Assembly: GCA_032718475.1 (NCBI GenBank)
Contig: JAUCBJ010006753.1
Location: 1 to 64,000, forward strand
Reading direction: 5' to 3'
Origin: Nemertoderma westbladi
Lineage: Eukaryota > Xenacoelomorpha > Nemertodermatida > Nemertodermatidae
DNA length: 64,000 nt
The translations under genes and the position numbers were made by a program. The notes beneath the pieces were generated by a model, which ran no database searches, was not told the origin of the DNA, and worked only from the letters and a program-made list of their open reading frames with translations. Below are positions 9,758 through 21,175 of the stretch, piece by piece (the first letter of the stretch is position 1; each line of letters opens with the position of its first letter).

Positions 9758-11092
9758 ATGGCTTCGAATCAGGTACTGGTAAAAACTAAAACTAAAACTA
9801 ATGGAACTTCAAAAACGCGACAATCAGTTGGCTCAACCTCGATTGCAAGAAATTCTAACAGTTTCTCTTTGTTGAGTCAGTCTACGGGTGACGAAGACGA
9901 AGAATGTGTGACTTGTCATAAGCGAGTAATCCACAACGGCCTACAGTGTCACCAGTGTGGGAATTGGGAACACTCCAATCACTCGAAAATCCCTGCAAAT
10001 GTCTACAATCTTCTGGGGACTCTGGATTGTTTAGTATATCTTTGCATATCATGCCGAAAACTTCCAGTGACTTCATCCAAAACTAGAACTATCACTACCG
10101 TTGACTCTAAGCTGGATGCATTGTGTACCCAACTTGGAGACCTGCAGAAGTTCCTACTTGGCCACAATAACCATGATGCCAAGTTGGATTCACCTGCAAC
10201 TCCTGAGGATGAAGACAGTAATACGAAATCAACTGAGGCAGCTTCCTCCTGGAAGAAACAACAATCTCGCAATAACTCCATGGCCACTCCTCTGCGCGCA
10301 CATAACCTGGAGGAGAAAATACAAGTATGTGTGGAAAATGCCTTGAGATCTAACGCACAATCCCAAGAAGTAGCAAAGACTGTCTATGTTGAGAACATGC
10401 CAGACTCTGACAGCAAGGACGCTGACAATGCGTACTTCACCCGGGTGCTAAATCATATTAACTGTAGTTCAGTGAAATCCTTTAATCTTCGGCGACTCAA
10501 GAAATCCCAAATACAGAGGAATCCGGGATTGGTTGAAGTGACATTTTCGACTTCTCCTGAAGCTGATTTGGTGCTCTCTAAGTGTCGTACTCTATCTTCA
10601 AGCAATGAATTCAAACGAATTTTCATTCGGCCAGACATATCCTCCAGTGCTAGGCAACATAGAGATATTCTTCGAGCCCACGTATATCTCTCCAGGATTT
10701 CGCCATCTGCGATGCAATCTGCGCATCAGCTATCAGTAGTTTATGATTCGCGCGATGGAACCTACTCACTCCGAACAAGACAGGACACTGGAAAAATTGA
10801 TTGGAGTTCTAGAGTCCAGTTGAACGAGGCAGAGTATCTTGCTGCCAAACATCATGTCGAAACCCAACGTAAAACTCCAACAGCTAGGAAATCTGTTGGA
10901 AATACAACAGTACCAAGGAAATCAGGGACAACTGCGCATTACAACATTCCCATACCAATGGTATCTAGTCCCCAGGTCTCTAGAATCTCTGACGTCTCTG
11001 TCTCTCAGGAATCTGAAACCCCAGGGGATGTATCTGGTAGTCGATCTCCTGATCAATCGGAAAACGGGAACACGGAGACATCACATATTTAG
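9758..11092 (+). CDS. CR1-like LINE ORF1 protein (PHD-like finger, RRM-like region)
   Basis: First ATG of the open frame is 9758, giving 444 residues. Near residue 50 there is a PHD-like Cys/His cluster (CVTCHKR, CHQCGNWEHSNH, CISCRK), a hallmark of CR1-group ORF1 proteins. It is followed by a low-complexity linker, a region beginning VYVENMPDSDSKDADNAYF that looks RRM-like, and a Ser-rich tail. ORF1 proteins of this class bind RNA and are needed for retrotransposition. ORF2 starts five bases after the stop, consistent with a bicistronic LINE transcript. No disabling lesion seen. Confidence 0.85.
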   Translation: MASNQVLVKTKTKTNGTSKTRQSVGSTSIARNSNSFSLLSQSTGDEDEECVTCHKRVIHNGLQCHQCGNWEHSNHSKIPANVYNLLGTLDCLVYLCISCRKLPVTSSKTRTITTVDSKLDALCTQLGDLQKFLLGHNNHDAKLDSPATPEDEDSNTKSTEAASSWKKQQSRNNSMATPLRAHNLEEKIQVCVENALRSNAQSQEVAKTVYVENMPDSDSKDADNAYFTRVLNHINCSSVKSFNLRRLKKSQIQRNPGLVEVTFSTSPEADLVLSKCRTLSSSNEFKRIFIRPDISSSARQHRDILRAHVYLSRISPSAMQSAHQLSVVYDSRDGTYSLRTRQDTGKIDWSSRVQLNEAEYLAAKHHVETQRKTPTARKSVGNTTVPRKSGTTAHYNIPIPMVSSPQVSRISDVSVSQESETPGDVSGSRSPDQSENGNTETSHI

Positions 11093-11097
11093 GAACA

Positions 11098-13577
11098 ATG
11101 AGAAATGAAACACCTAATTGTACAAGCGATTATCTTTGCTACTACACAAATGTCCAATCCCTCGGGAGTGTTGCTAAACAATCTGAGCTTGATGTTATGC
11201 TATCTTCTTGTAAATACTCTGTCATTGGACTAACTGAAACTGATCTACACCCACCAACCCCAGACTCTGCTGTTCTAGGTATCTATCAAGATGTCTACGA
11301 GATATTCCGTTGCGATCGATCTGACCGTTCTATGGGTGGAGCAGCACTAATCTGCAAACGGTCTCTCCAACCCTTAGAGGTACAAATTCCTGAGAAGTTT
11401 AGCGAAGTCGAATGCGTCATTCTCGACAGCAACGCGGGTGATAAAGTGCGATTTGCCTGTATATACAGGCCACCTGATACGTGTTACAAGGATAGAACCT
11501 CGTTGTATAGATACAATAGTTTAACATGTAGTTTAATGGATTGGTTATGTGATGTTGCACACCCTACTATTATTGTAGGGGATTTTAATTATCCGGATTT
11601 TAATTGGTCCGATCGCGGCAATAATGGAGGTGTTATTACTTCGGAATTTAGTGAAGTTTTGATACGTAATAATTTAACTCAATATATTGATTTCCCTACA
11701 AGGGGAAACAATATTCTCGATCTCCTTCTCTGTTCAGATGAGGATCAAATTTTTAATGTAAATAGTGAACCGCATTTTGGAAGTAGTGATCACTCTGCCT
11801 TTTCTTTTAATTTAGCATGTGCGTCACTGATTGAAGAAAGTCAATCTGGCACACATTTTTGCTTTCGTAAAATGGACCTTCTAGGCATTAAGTCACACTT
11901 AGAAAGTATTGATTGGAATAACTTATTCAGTAATGGTAACTCTGCTCAATCATGTTGGGACGAGTTCCATGGTGAATTATTATCAGCTTTTGACCGTTTT
12001 GTACCTAAGTTTACACCTAGTAGAAACCCCCGCAGGCACCCTCTGCACATCCGAAGACTGTTAGCTAGAAAGCGGCGCCTCTGGAGGAAAAGAACTTCAA
12101 CTCCAAATGGCACCTCGATCTATCGCGAACATAGTCAACGTTGTTCAGCAGCTATGCGGGAATTTTCTTGTAAACACGAAGTTAATGTGCTAAATTCTGG
12201 TGACAGAAATGCATTCTATAAATATGTTAATAAGAGAAAACAGGGTTATAGTTCAGTATCGCCCCTTCTAAAGTCAGATGGTACCACTGCTCTATCAGAT
12301 TCTGATAAGGCCGAATGCCTCAGTGAACAATACTCCTCGGTTGGTGTTGATGATAACAAGTCATGCCCCACTGTAAACGCAATTACTGACTCTGTTTTCT
12401 CAGAAATTAATTTCTCTCCAAGTAAGGTGTGTAAAGCCCTAAGTAAACTGCCAGCTAAATATAGTCACTGCCCTGATGGCATCCCTGCGGCAATTCTTAA
12501 ACTACTGAGATGTGAAATAGCATATCCACTAAGTTATCTTTTCCAAGTTTCACTAGATACTGGAGAAGTACCAGATATTTGGAAATGTGCGGATATAATT
12601 CCGAGTTTTAAAAAAGGTAAACGCAATATAGCTGGAAATTATCGCCCTATTTCACTGACCTCAGCAGTTTGCCGTTTATTTGAACGCATTTTGGTGCTAG
12701 AAATGGTTGATTATCTTTTACAGAATAACCTTTTATCTGCTCAACAATTTGGATTTTTACGTAACCGTAGTACGATTTTGCAGTTAATTGATTGTACTTT
12801 TCATTGGTCAAATAATTTAAATAACCAGCAATTTACTGATATTGTATATATAGACTATGCTAAGGCATTTGATTCTGTCGTCACTACCAAGTTATTAGAA
12901 AAAATGAAATCGTTTGGTATTTCTGGTAAAGTGCTTAGCTGGTTTAAATGCTTTTTAACCGGTCGTATCCAAAGGGTCAAGGTTCGTAATAGTTACTCAT
13001 CCTACCGGAGAGTTATATCAGGGGTACCACAGGGGTCCTGTAGTGGGCCGCTGCTATTTCTTATGTTTGTCAATGATATGCCAGGTATATTTACAGAGGA
13101 GACCAGTGCTAGACTGTTCGCTGATGACACAAAATTATTTGCATCATTTGGTTATAGTGACGATCGTAACTTATTACAATCGAACCTGGATACATTTTCG
13201 AACTGGTCAAATACCTGGCAACTTAACGTTGCAGGTGACAAATGCAAGGTGCTTACTTTAGGTAACTGTAATTGTGGTGCTAACTATAATATAAACATGA
13301 AGGTGTTAGAAAATGTTCTATCCAACCCTGATCTAGGTGTTGAAGTAGATACGAAACTTTATTTTAAGGACCACATAGATAATATAGTAGCCAAATGCTA
13401 TAAAACAATTAATCTAATATTTAGATGCTTTGTTACCAATGATATCAGTGCTCTTCTATTTGCCTACAAAGTTTATGCTAGACCACTCGTAGAGTATGCA
13501 AGTGCAGTGTGGAACCCATTTATATCTTGTAAGCCCTTTATTGGCTTATGTGACAAATTGGAATCGGTGCAGCGATA
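11098..13577 (+). CDS. CR1-like LINE ORF2, N-terminal 825 residues (EN + RT), split by an insertion
   Basis: Apurinic-type endonuclease at residues about 10-240 with the usual motifs: TNVQSL, LTETDLH, VGDFNYPDF, DLLLCS and GSSDHSAF. RT at about 450-720 with motif A YIDYAKAFDSV, GVPQGSCSGPLLF and catalytic LFADDTKLF. The frame is cut at 13577, where an RTE-like LINE is inserted; the remaining C-terminus resumes at 18845 in frame after a 104-bp duplication. Apart from that insertion no stop or frameshift is visible, so this copy was probably intact when it was hit. ATG at 11098 chosen because it follows the ORF1 stop by five bases. Confidence 0.9.
13474..13577. repeat. Left copy of a 104-bp target-site duplication
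   Basis: CR1 ORF2 sequence from TATGCTAGACC to GTGCAGCGATA recurs at 18741-18844, directly after the TAG-repeat tail of the inserted RTE1. I see one difference (CAAATTGG versus CAAACTGG). It sits exactly at the two edges of the insertion, which is what a target-site duplication does. Confidence 0.9.
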
Positions 13578-13751
13578 GAGTGTTCTCATGTCCACTCTGA
13601 GAGCACTTCACTGCGACCTGCACCTGGCAGCAAGGGTACAGGGCATGACCCAGCAGATGAGCTGCAACAGCCAATGGTGGGTCATGTGCGCCAGAGTAGA
13701 TATGGGTGATGGGCCTCATATCTGACTCCATTGCGACACCCACCCTGTGGA

Positions 13752-16115
13752 ATGGCAAACCAGGGTGTGGTATTTGCCCCGAGAGCTGACTCGGCAAAAA
13801 AGCACCCCCCAACCCCCACTATGGATTACATTAGCAATGCGGAGGTCCGGCCACTAGAGGCCAGTGGAATTACCGGACACAATCGGCCTCACAGGCGTCA
13901 GTTAACTCCTGACCGGCTGCCTGTCTCACCCCCTACTGGAGAGAGAGCAGTCAACAATTCTTTGAGTCCCTTTCCTGATGACCTTTCTGGCCCAAACCCT
14001 GGGTCACCAGGGAGGCCAGATTGTGATGGGGAGAGGGATTCTGGAGTTGGAGGCTACTCTCATGTTCCACCCCGACCAACAAAGCCATTGGTGAATCTGA
14101 GGCAAGTCACTAGACTAGCCTCAGTAAACACCCTAACACTCGGGTCCCCAATGCGACAAGGTGAGCTGACTGCCTTGGCAGATAAGCTTTCTCTTAGCGC
14201 AGTGGGTGTTCAAGAGCACCGAATGCAGACTGGACAGACTGATGAGGTTCTGATTAAGGACATGGGGGGCGGTTGGCGACTCGCCCTCGCGTCAGCAGAT
14301 GATAGCGGCAATGGTGGAATTGGTCTATTGATGAATCCAACTGCACATGCAGCATTGGACAAAATAGACCAAATCTCTAACCGCATCATCCGTTGCCACT
14401 TCTCATGTTCTGGAAGACTGGCTAAGAAGTTTCCTAAGGTGGTTCTGATTGTGTGCTACTCTCCAACTAGTGTTGCCCCTGTAGAGGAGGTGGAAAATTT
14501 CTACCACAATCTACAAGCAGCTACTGATGGAGTGGATCAGCATGCATTCTTAACATTCCTGGGAGACTTTAATGCAAGTCTGCATCAATCACCTACATCG
14601 CCCTGGGTCTATAGCAATAGTGTTAACCGAAATTCTGTCCATCTTCAGGATTTTATCTCTGGAAATGGATTGTTTTCGGCTGGAACCCAGTTCAAGAAGC
14701 GAACTGGAAAGCTATGGACTCATAGTGGACCCAGTGGTCACAAGTCCCAGATAGACCATATTCTGTTTCGTAGGAAATACAGGAGCTCTATACAAGACTG
14801 TAATGCATTTACACTCCGACCCTTCTCCAGTGATCACCGCCTTATTGTGGCCAAGGTAAGACTTAGTCTGCGTGCTAGCAGAACAACGAAATCTGCCTTG
14901 CCGCGGCATGACTGGTCCTCTCTGTTGCAACAGCCAAGTGTGAGATCCAGCTTCACACTACAGCTGAGCAACAGGTATGAGGCTCTTGCCTCTGAGGCGG
15001 CAGATCACTGTGAGGGCTATACTGCCTTTACAGAAGCAGTTAAGTTAGCAGCTGCAGAAACAGTTCCTGTATACCCTCGAAACAGGAAAAGGGCCCCCTG
15101 GACTGACAACAAAATTCAAAAGTGCCGAAATGACCTTCATAAGGCGCAGAAAGAGTCCCGACTCAAACAGACTACAGCGGCCAAGAATGCAGTTAAGGCT
15201 GCATCTAGGTCCCTGAACAGGCAGTACTCTGTTAATCTACAGGAGCTAATAAACCAACAGGTTGATGCCATCAATGATGCTGACGACAGCAGGCAATCAT
15301 CCCAGGCATGGAAATCGATCAATCTGCTTACTGGGCGGAAAAGCCAACCAACCACCAAGGTTAAGGCTGAATCACCATCCGATCGCCTCAATGGTTGGAA
15401 AGCCCACTTTGAAAAGCTCCTCAATAATGACAGGGTATTGCCTGATAACTTTATAGAAGTAAAGGTGTCTGAGTCTGTACTCCCAGATATTCCCATTGGC
15501 GATATCTCCTTTGCAGAAGTGAAGGCTGCTGCAAAGAGCATTAAGACCAATCGTGCCAGTGGAGTAGATGGTGTTCCCCCTGAAGTCTTTAAAATACCTG
15601 AGTGTTTAAAGCTCATCTATCCCATCATAGTAGACATGTACCGTACAACAAGAGTCCCCCAAGAAATGAAAACAAATAAATTGGTGCCAGTTCCCAAGAA
15701 GGGCAACCTAACACTCTATGGTTCTTTTCGGGGAATCTCATTGATCTCGATTGCTGCAAAGCTATACAATAGGATTCTATTAAATCGCATCAGGGATCCC
15801 ATTGAGAGACTGCTCCGTGGAAATCAGAATGGGTTCCGTAAAGGTCGTGGGACCATGGAGCCCATTTTGGCACTTAGAAGGATAATTGAAGAATTATCAA
15901 AAAAGAAAGACAGGCATCTGGCTGTTATCTTTGTTGACTTCTTCAAGGCCTTTGATTCAGTCTCTCGCTCACGTATGTTCAGCATACTTTCATTATATGG
16001 GATTCCTGATGAAATTATTGCAGCAATCAGATCAGTATACGATGGTTCGACAACATTTGTGTCAACTGTTGACGGTGACACAGAACCATTTGAAGTGTTA
16101 TGGGGCGTCCTCCAA
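13752..16115 (+). CDS. RTE1 ORF, N-terminal part: endonuclease and RT up to the GVLQ motif
   Basis: First ATG in frame is 13752. A Pro-rich N-terminal segment (about 110 residues) precedes an endonuclease with SVNTLTLG, GVQEHRMQ, LGDFNASLH, KSQIDHILF and SSDHRLI. After a Lys/Arg-rich linker comes RT with NRASGVDGVPPEVFK, RGISLISIAAKLYNRILL, NQNGFRKGRGT and motif A VIFVDFFKAFDSV, ending at GVLQ. The frame continues in phase at 17769 after the nested insertion (GDTLAPF onward, FADDLGVL). No other break is seen, so the copy was probably coding-competent before it was interrupted. Confidence 0.88.
16108..16115. repeat. 8-bp target-site duplication TCCTCCAA of the nested antisense RTE1
   Basis: TCCTCCAA occurs at 16108-16115 before the insert and at 17761-17768 after it. 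Other RTE1 copies have this sequence once, followed by GGAGACAC. Confidence 0.88.
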
Positions 16116-17760
16116 CTACTACTACTATGATCGGCATGCTGCATTGCAGCTGCATTTTTAAGAATGCTGTGCCGGCTTGTCAACAAAATTGCACCGCCAC
16201 AACTCCCTATCACCCATGACATTTGCTAGATCATCCGCATCTTTAAGGCCAGTGTCCTTTAAGATGCGTCTCAAGAAAGTCATAGGCTGTCCACCATGCT
16301 TATTCACTCCATGAGGCTGCCAAAGTACAAGATTATGCACTGGCTGGTCCTCACGGCGAAAGCAATGTCCTGCAAAGCGGAGGCGATTTTGTTCTAGTGT
16401 CAAGCTTGGGGGAACCAATGAGACACCTCCAATGTTATATAGTGTCTGGTTGGAGATGTGTGCATTGTACTTGACACAATGTACCCGGCGTAGCATTCTT
16501 GTGAATGTGCCATCCAGAGATTTGGTGTCCTCAGCAGTTAGAGCCCAGCATGGACTCCCATAGAGGAGTACTGGAACTACTGCTGCTCTAAATAATCGGA
16601 CCTTAAGTTTCCGATTAATTCTAGGTGACTTCCAAATCCTGGAAAGCCTATTCAAGGCTGCCCATGCCTTTCCCTTACGTATTCGAAGGTCCTCACCTGA
16701 CTTCCGGATCCATGATCCCAGGTAACAGAAGTCGTCCACATGCTCAAGCATACCATCCTTTGAGCTTATGCTCATCCGGTCAGAGACTTGCTGAGGACTT
16801 TCAAAGTTAACTGTCAGAATTTTGGTCTTTCTGGAGTTAATAAAAAGACCAACACTAGAAGCAGCATGTTCTAACGAGCTGAGGAGCCGCTGGGCTCCCT
16901 CTAATGATTCTGAGAGTACTCCTAAGTCATCAGCAAAGTCTAGATCAGTTAGGTACTTGGCAGGATTTCCTCGACTTCTGGAGCCAGTAGGTGGAGTTAT
17001 CATCATCCCATCATCATTATGATGATCTAAGGACATGCGTAGAACATAGTCAACCACAATAATGAACAAGAATGGTGCAAGTGTGTCTCCTTGGAGGACG
17101 CCCCATAACACTTCAAATGGTTCTGTGTCACCGTCAACAGTAGACACAAATGTTGTCGAACCATCGTATACTGATCTGATTGCTGCAATAATTTCATCAG
17201 GGATCCCATATAATGAAAGTATGCTGAACATACGTGAGCGAGAGACTGAATCAAAGGCCTTGAAGAAGTCAACAAAGATAACAGCCAGATGCCTGTCTTT
17301 CTTTTTTGATAACTCTTCAATTATCCTTCTAAGTGCCAAAATGGGTTCCATGGTCCCACGACCTTTACGGAACCCATTCTGATTTCCACGTAGCAGTCTC
17401 TCAATGGGATCCCTGATGCGATTTAATAGAATTCTATTGTATAGTTTTGCAGCAATCGAGATCAATGAGATTCCCCGAAAAGAACCATAGAGTGTTAGGT
17501 TGCCCTTCTTGGGAACTGGCACCAACTTATTTGTTTTCATTTCTTGTGGGACTCTTGTTGTACGGTACATGTCTACTATGATGGGATAGATGAGCTTTAA
17601 ACACTCAGGTATTTTAAAGACCTCAGGGGGAACACCATCTACTCCACTGGCACGATTGGTCTTAATGCTCTTTGCAGCAGCCTTCACTTCTGCAAAGGAG
17701 ATATCGCCAATGGGAATATCTGGGAGTACAGACTCAGACACTTTTACTTCTATAAAGTTA
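16116..17760 (-). pseudogene. 5'-truncated RTE1 copy, antisense, inserted inside RTE1
   Basis: Reading the plus strand it starts with the complement of the TAG tail (CTACTACTACTATGATCGG) and runs back to the point equivalent to the RT thumb-proximal DNFIEV codons, where it is 5' truncated. The minus strand is open for about 530 codons: RT motifs FVDFFKAFDS, GVLQGDTLAP and FADDLGVLSES, then the C-terminal CFRREDQPVHNLVLW region, ending in TAA just before the 3' UTR. It lacks the endonuclease, so it is a dead-on-arrival copy. TSD of 8 bp supports target-primed insertion. Confidence 0.9.
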
Positions 17761-17768
17761 TCCTCCAA

Positions 17769-18701
17769 GGAGACACACTTGCACCATTCTTATTCATTAT
17801 TGTGGTTGACTATGTTTTACGCATGTCATTAGATCATCATAATGATGATGGGGTGATGATAACTCCACCTACTGGCTCCAGAAGTCGAGGAAATCCTGCC
17901 AAGTACCTAACTGATCTAGACTTTGCTGATGACTTAGGAGTACTCTCAGAATCATTAGAGGGAGCCCAACGGCTCCTCAGCTCATTAGAACATGCTGCTT
18001 CTAGTGTTGGTCTTTTTATTAACTCCAGAAAGACCAAAATTCTGACAGTTAACTTTGAAAGTCCTCAGCAAGTCTGTGATCGGATGAGCATAAGCTCAAA
18101 GGATGGTATGCTTGAGCATGTCGACGACTTCTGTTACCTGGGATCATGGATCCGGAAGTCAGGTGAGGACCTTCGAATACGTAAGGGAAAGGCATGGGCA
18201 GCCTTGAATAGGCTTTCCAGGATTTGGAAGTCACCGAGAATTAATCGGAAACTTAAGGTCCGATTATTTAGAGCAGCAGTAGTTCCAGTACTCCTCTACG
18301 GGAGTCCATGCTGGGCTCTAACTGCTGAGGACACCAAATCTCTGGATGGCACATTCACAAGAATGCTACGCCGGGTTCATTGTGTCAAGTACAATGCACA
18401 CATCTCCAACCAGACACTATATAACATTGGAGGTGTCTCATTGGTTCCCCCAAGCTTGACACTAGAACAAAATCGCCTCCGCTTTGCAGGACATTGCTTT
18501 CGCCGTGAGGACCAGCCAGTGCATAATCTTGTACTTTGGCAGCCTCATGGAGTGAATAAGCATGGTGGACAGCCCATGACTTTCTTGAGACGCATCTTAA
18601 AGGACACTGGCCTTAAAGATGCGGATGATCTAGCAAATGTCATGGGTGATAGGGAGTTGTGGCGGTGCAATTTTGTTGACAAGCCGGCACAGCATTCTTA
18701 A
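17769..18701 (+). CDS. RTE1 ORF, C-terminal part (RT palm end, thumb and C-terminal domain)
   Basis: In-phase continuation of the ORF interrupted at 16115. It opens with GDTLAPFLFIIVVDYVL, contains catalytic DFADDLGVLSESLEGA, the LGSWIRKSGEDLRIRK segment, and the C-terminal ALTAEDTKSLDGTF and RRVHCVKYNAHIS regions typical of this LINE group, and ends in a TAA at 18699-18701. Only about 40 bases of 3' UTR with TGCAGCTGCAATGCAGCATG self-complementarity precede the TAG tail. Confidence 0.88.
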   Translation, partial: GDTLAPFLFIIVVDYVLRMSLDHHNDDGVMITPPTGSRSRGNPAKYLTDLDFADDLGVLSESLEGAQRLLSSLEHAASSVGLFINSRKTKILTVNFESPQQVCDRMSISSKDGMLEHVDDFCYLGSWIRKSGEDLRIRKGKAWAALNRLSRIWKSPRINRKLKVRLFRAAVVPVLLYGSPCWALTAEDTKSLDGTFTRMLRRVHCVKYNAHISNQTLYNIGGVSLVPPSLTLEQNRLRFAGHCFRREDQPVHNLVLWQPHGVNKHGGQPMTFLRRILKDTGLKDADDLANVMGDRELWRCNFVDKPAQHS

Positions 18702-18740
18702 AAATGCAGCTGCAATGCAGCATGCCGATGCTAGTAGTAG

Positions 18741-18844
18741 TATGCTAGACCACTCGTAGAGTATGCAAGTGCAGTGTGGAACCCATTTATATCTTGTAAG
18801 CCCTTTATTGGCTTATGTGACAAACTGGAATCGGTGCAGCGATA
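18741..18844. repeat. Right copy of the 104-bp target-site duplication
   Basis: Repeats CR1 ORF2 positions 13474-13577 with one substitution, directly after the TAG tail of RTE1. CR1 ORF2 resumes in the correct phase at its end. Confidence 0.9.
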
Positions 18845-19238
18845 CTTCACAATGCGTTTATTTAAGAGGTGCTCACTAGATGCAAGTATTCCATATCCAA
18901 ACAGGTTAAACTTTCTAAAATTAGAAGCACTAGAACTGCGCCGTATCCACTTTGATGTGATCCTTGTGTATAAAATATTTAATGGTCTAGTAAATATTAG
19001 TCCTACTGATATTTTTAAACCCATACCTGCATCACGATCAACACGCGGCCACACATGTAAATTACAACAATTATCGTGCCGATCAGTAGCTGTACAAAAT
19101 ACTTTCTGTAATCGTGTTGTGAAGCCATGGAATTATATTCCCTTAGATACAATAACATCACCTACTTTAGAACAATTTAAGTCTGGTATATCTGCAATGA
19201 ATTTTAATAGTTTTCTTAAATTTGATCGTTTTATGTAA
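18845..19238 (+). CDS. CR1-like LINE ORF2, C-terminal remainder
   Basis: Continues the CR1 ORF2 reading frame after the RTE1 insertion (YFTMRLFKRCSLD, LEALELRRIHFDVILVYKI), a C-terminal region characteristic of CR1/L2-type ORF2 proteins, to TAA at 19236-19238. Joined with 11098-13577 the frame would be uninterrupted. Confidence 0.88.
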
Positions 19239-19516
19239 CTACACTTTTAAATGGTATTTTATGTTTAACTAAAGTTTTATTTAATTCTGCTCAAGATGCG
19301 TTCAGATCTTATTTTATTCTGTTATTTTATGTACTAAATATTATTTACATACAGTACTTACTTACTTTACTTTCGTGCCATAGCATAAGTCGCTAAGCTG
19401 TATTACTGTTTATTTTAATGTGTTACCTGTTTATGTTATATTTTAATGTGTACTTTCGCTGCTATGACCGTGATGTCTCCGGACTCCGAATAATATAATA
19501 TAATAATATATAATAT
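19239..19516 (+). other. CR1-like LINE 3' UTR with AT-rich tail
   Basis: No ORF. Ends in an AATAATATAATATAATAAT-like microsatellite (about 19484-19516), which I take as the LINE 3' end, since CR1/L2 elements end in short tandem repeats rather than poly(A). Confidence 0.6.
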
Positions 19517-19659
19517 AGGGTTGTATACTAAACTCTGAAACCAATCATCAGACAACAGATTGCAATGTTCTCGAAGCTATCAGAATATGTATACTGTATA
19601 TATGACTGTATGAATAATAATACTATATAAATCTCTAAACGAAGGGCAACAATTTCACA

Positions 19660-20719
19660 AGTTCAATGGAGATGAGATGAAATGGTTACCTTTTAATGAA
19701 TATTATAAAGATAACATACAGAACTCTGTGCTATCTAACGGAGATAAACTTAGATTCCTCATCGAGTGCTTGGAAGGATCTCCCAAGTTAATGGCGTTAA
19801 AGTTTATTTGACATCCAGATGGATTAAGACAAGTTTGGGATACCCTAAACATCAGGTATGGTAATAGGAATAACATAGCTAGGTATTTGTATGCAAAATT
19901 GGTAGCGCCCCGAAAGTTCATTAGCAGCGGGATTATAGAGTTTTCCGATGAGATTCAGGAAATCTGTAGACAATTAGATTGGCTAGGTAAGTCTCATGAA
20001 TATCAGAGTTCTATGGTTATTGGAGCCGTGGCCTCTACTTTACCGAAGGGTGGAGTAGGTACACGCTGGGATAAGAAAGTGTTATATATGATGGAACAAC
20101 AACGACGAGACCCTACCATGGCTGATCTCATGTCATTCTTAGATGGAGAAGTGAAATTACAGCTCCTAAAGCAGTCCAGAGAGAAGACACCGGAAAACAA
20201 GGTAAGTGAGAAACCCGTTCCTAGGAGAAAGGTAACACCAGTGTGTTATACCGACGACGGCGAAAGCCAGGCTTCTCAAGAGGAAGACAGCGGGAAAGAC
20301 ACTGAAAGATCTTACTATGACAACAAAGCGCCTAAGGAAGTAAGTAAATTCAAGTCTCGAACCAATGACAGGAGAGAACAGGTAAGAAAAACTCCTCCTA
20401 CGTCTCCTAAGAGAATTCATGTAAGAAAGCCCGAGGAAAGAACGAGTGTGCACAACGTTACCCAAAGTAAGGTAAGTAACATCAAACCAAAATGTGTGCT
20501 GTGCGACGGGCCCCACCGTTTGAATATGTGTGATAAATTCCTAAAGAAATCATTAAAGGATAGACGTGAAGTCATGTGGGATAAGCGGTTGTGTTATAAT
20601 TGCCTCAGACGAGGACACCAACGGCGAACCTGTTACTCCGACGCAAGGTGTGCAAAGTGCGGCGCAAAACATCATATCTTGTTGACACGGAATTCGAACG
20701 AAACAGCCCGAGTCAGGTA
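19660..20719 (+). pseudogene. gag: BEL/Pao Gag (DUF1759-like capsid and zinc knuckles), 5' truncated
   Basis: The reading starts without its own N-terminus around 19660 (FNGDEMKWLPFNEYY, LRFLIECLEG), matching the capsid region of BEL/Pao Gag. A TGA at about 19809 interrupts it. After a Lys/Glu-rich linker come BEL-type Cys/His clusters CVLCDGPHRLNMCDKF, CYNCLRRGHQRRTC and CAKCGAKHH. A frame change near 20690 leads into the protease frame. The upstream 120 bases and 5' LTR are not recognisable. The element is old compared with the RTE1 copy inserted in it. Confidence 0.8.
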
Positions 20720-21175
20720 AGTGAGTCCGAACTACATGTCCAATTCAGTGATGTGAACGACACTGACCAATATTCTGAGATGGAAGGATTCTATACGGAC
20801 GAATTCTCCGACGAAAACGAATCCTGTTACCTGATAAATACCGCAGTGTATCGAGCACTTACGTATGAAAAGGACACCGACAGCGAGCTCCCCCCAACTA
20901 CTTCTGACCGACAACCACCTTGGAAAGCACCAACTTCCAATGTAGGAATCCGAGAATTTCCCGTAGTGCAGCTAAGGGTCCACGGACCTAAAAGGAGTTA
21001 TATAGTGAATGCCCTCCTTGACTCCGGTAGCACAGGAACATTCATCGACAAAGAACTAGCCGAAGACATCTTTGCTGGACAACCCAAGTTCCGAACTAAG
21101 TTAAACATGTCAGGAATTATGCAGGTTTGGAAATCTACATTAATAGCGGATTATTATGTAGGTGCGTTGTCCACC
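20700..21175 (+). pseudogene. BEL/Pao protease region, interrupted by RTE1
   Basis: Acidic linker, then an aspartic protease with VNALLDSGSTGTFID (intact DSG). The frame is cut at 21175 by a 5'-truncated RTE1 and resumes in phase at 22167. Other BEL/Pao polyproteins have this order: Gag knuckles, DSG protease, then RT. Confidence 0.82.
21164..21175. repeat. 12-bp target-site duplication GCGTTGTCCACC of RTE1 copy 3
   Basis: Present at 21164-21175 and again at 22155-22166, flanking the RTE1 fragment. Removing the insert and one duplicate restores the BEL/Pao reading frame. Confidence 0.9.

Larger units (their letters stand above)
13578..18740 (+). mobile_element. RTE-like LINE (family RTE1), near full length, interrupted by an antisense copy
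   Basis: Starts GAGTGTTCTC at 13578 and ends in a short 3' UTR with a TAG-repeat tail (to 18740). A single long ORF encodes endonuclease and RT; the very short 3' UTR and trinucleotide tail fit RTE-type LINEs (RTE, RTE-X or Proto2 groups; exact clade unresolved). It lies within CR1 ORF2 and is itself interrupted at 16116-17760. At least five other copies or fragments of the same family are in the window: 16116-17760 (-), 21176-22154, 33040-35182 (-), 41487-42636 and 52358-53526. Confidence 0.9.
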
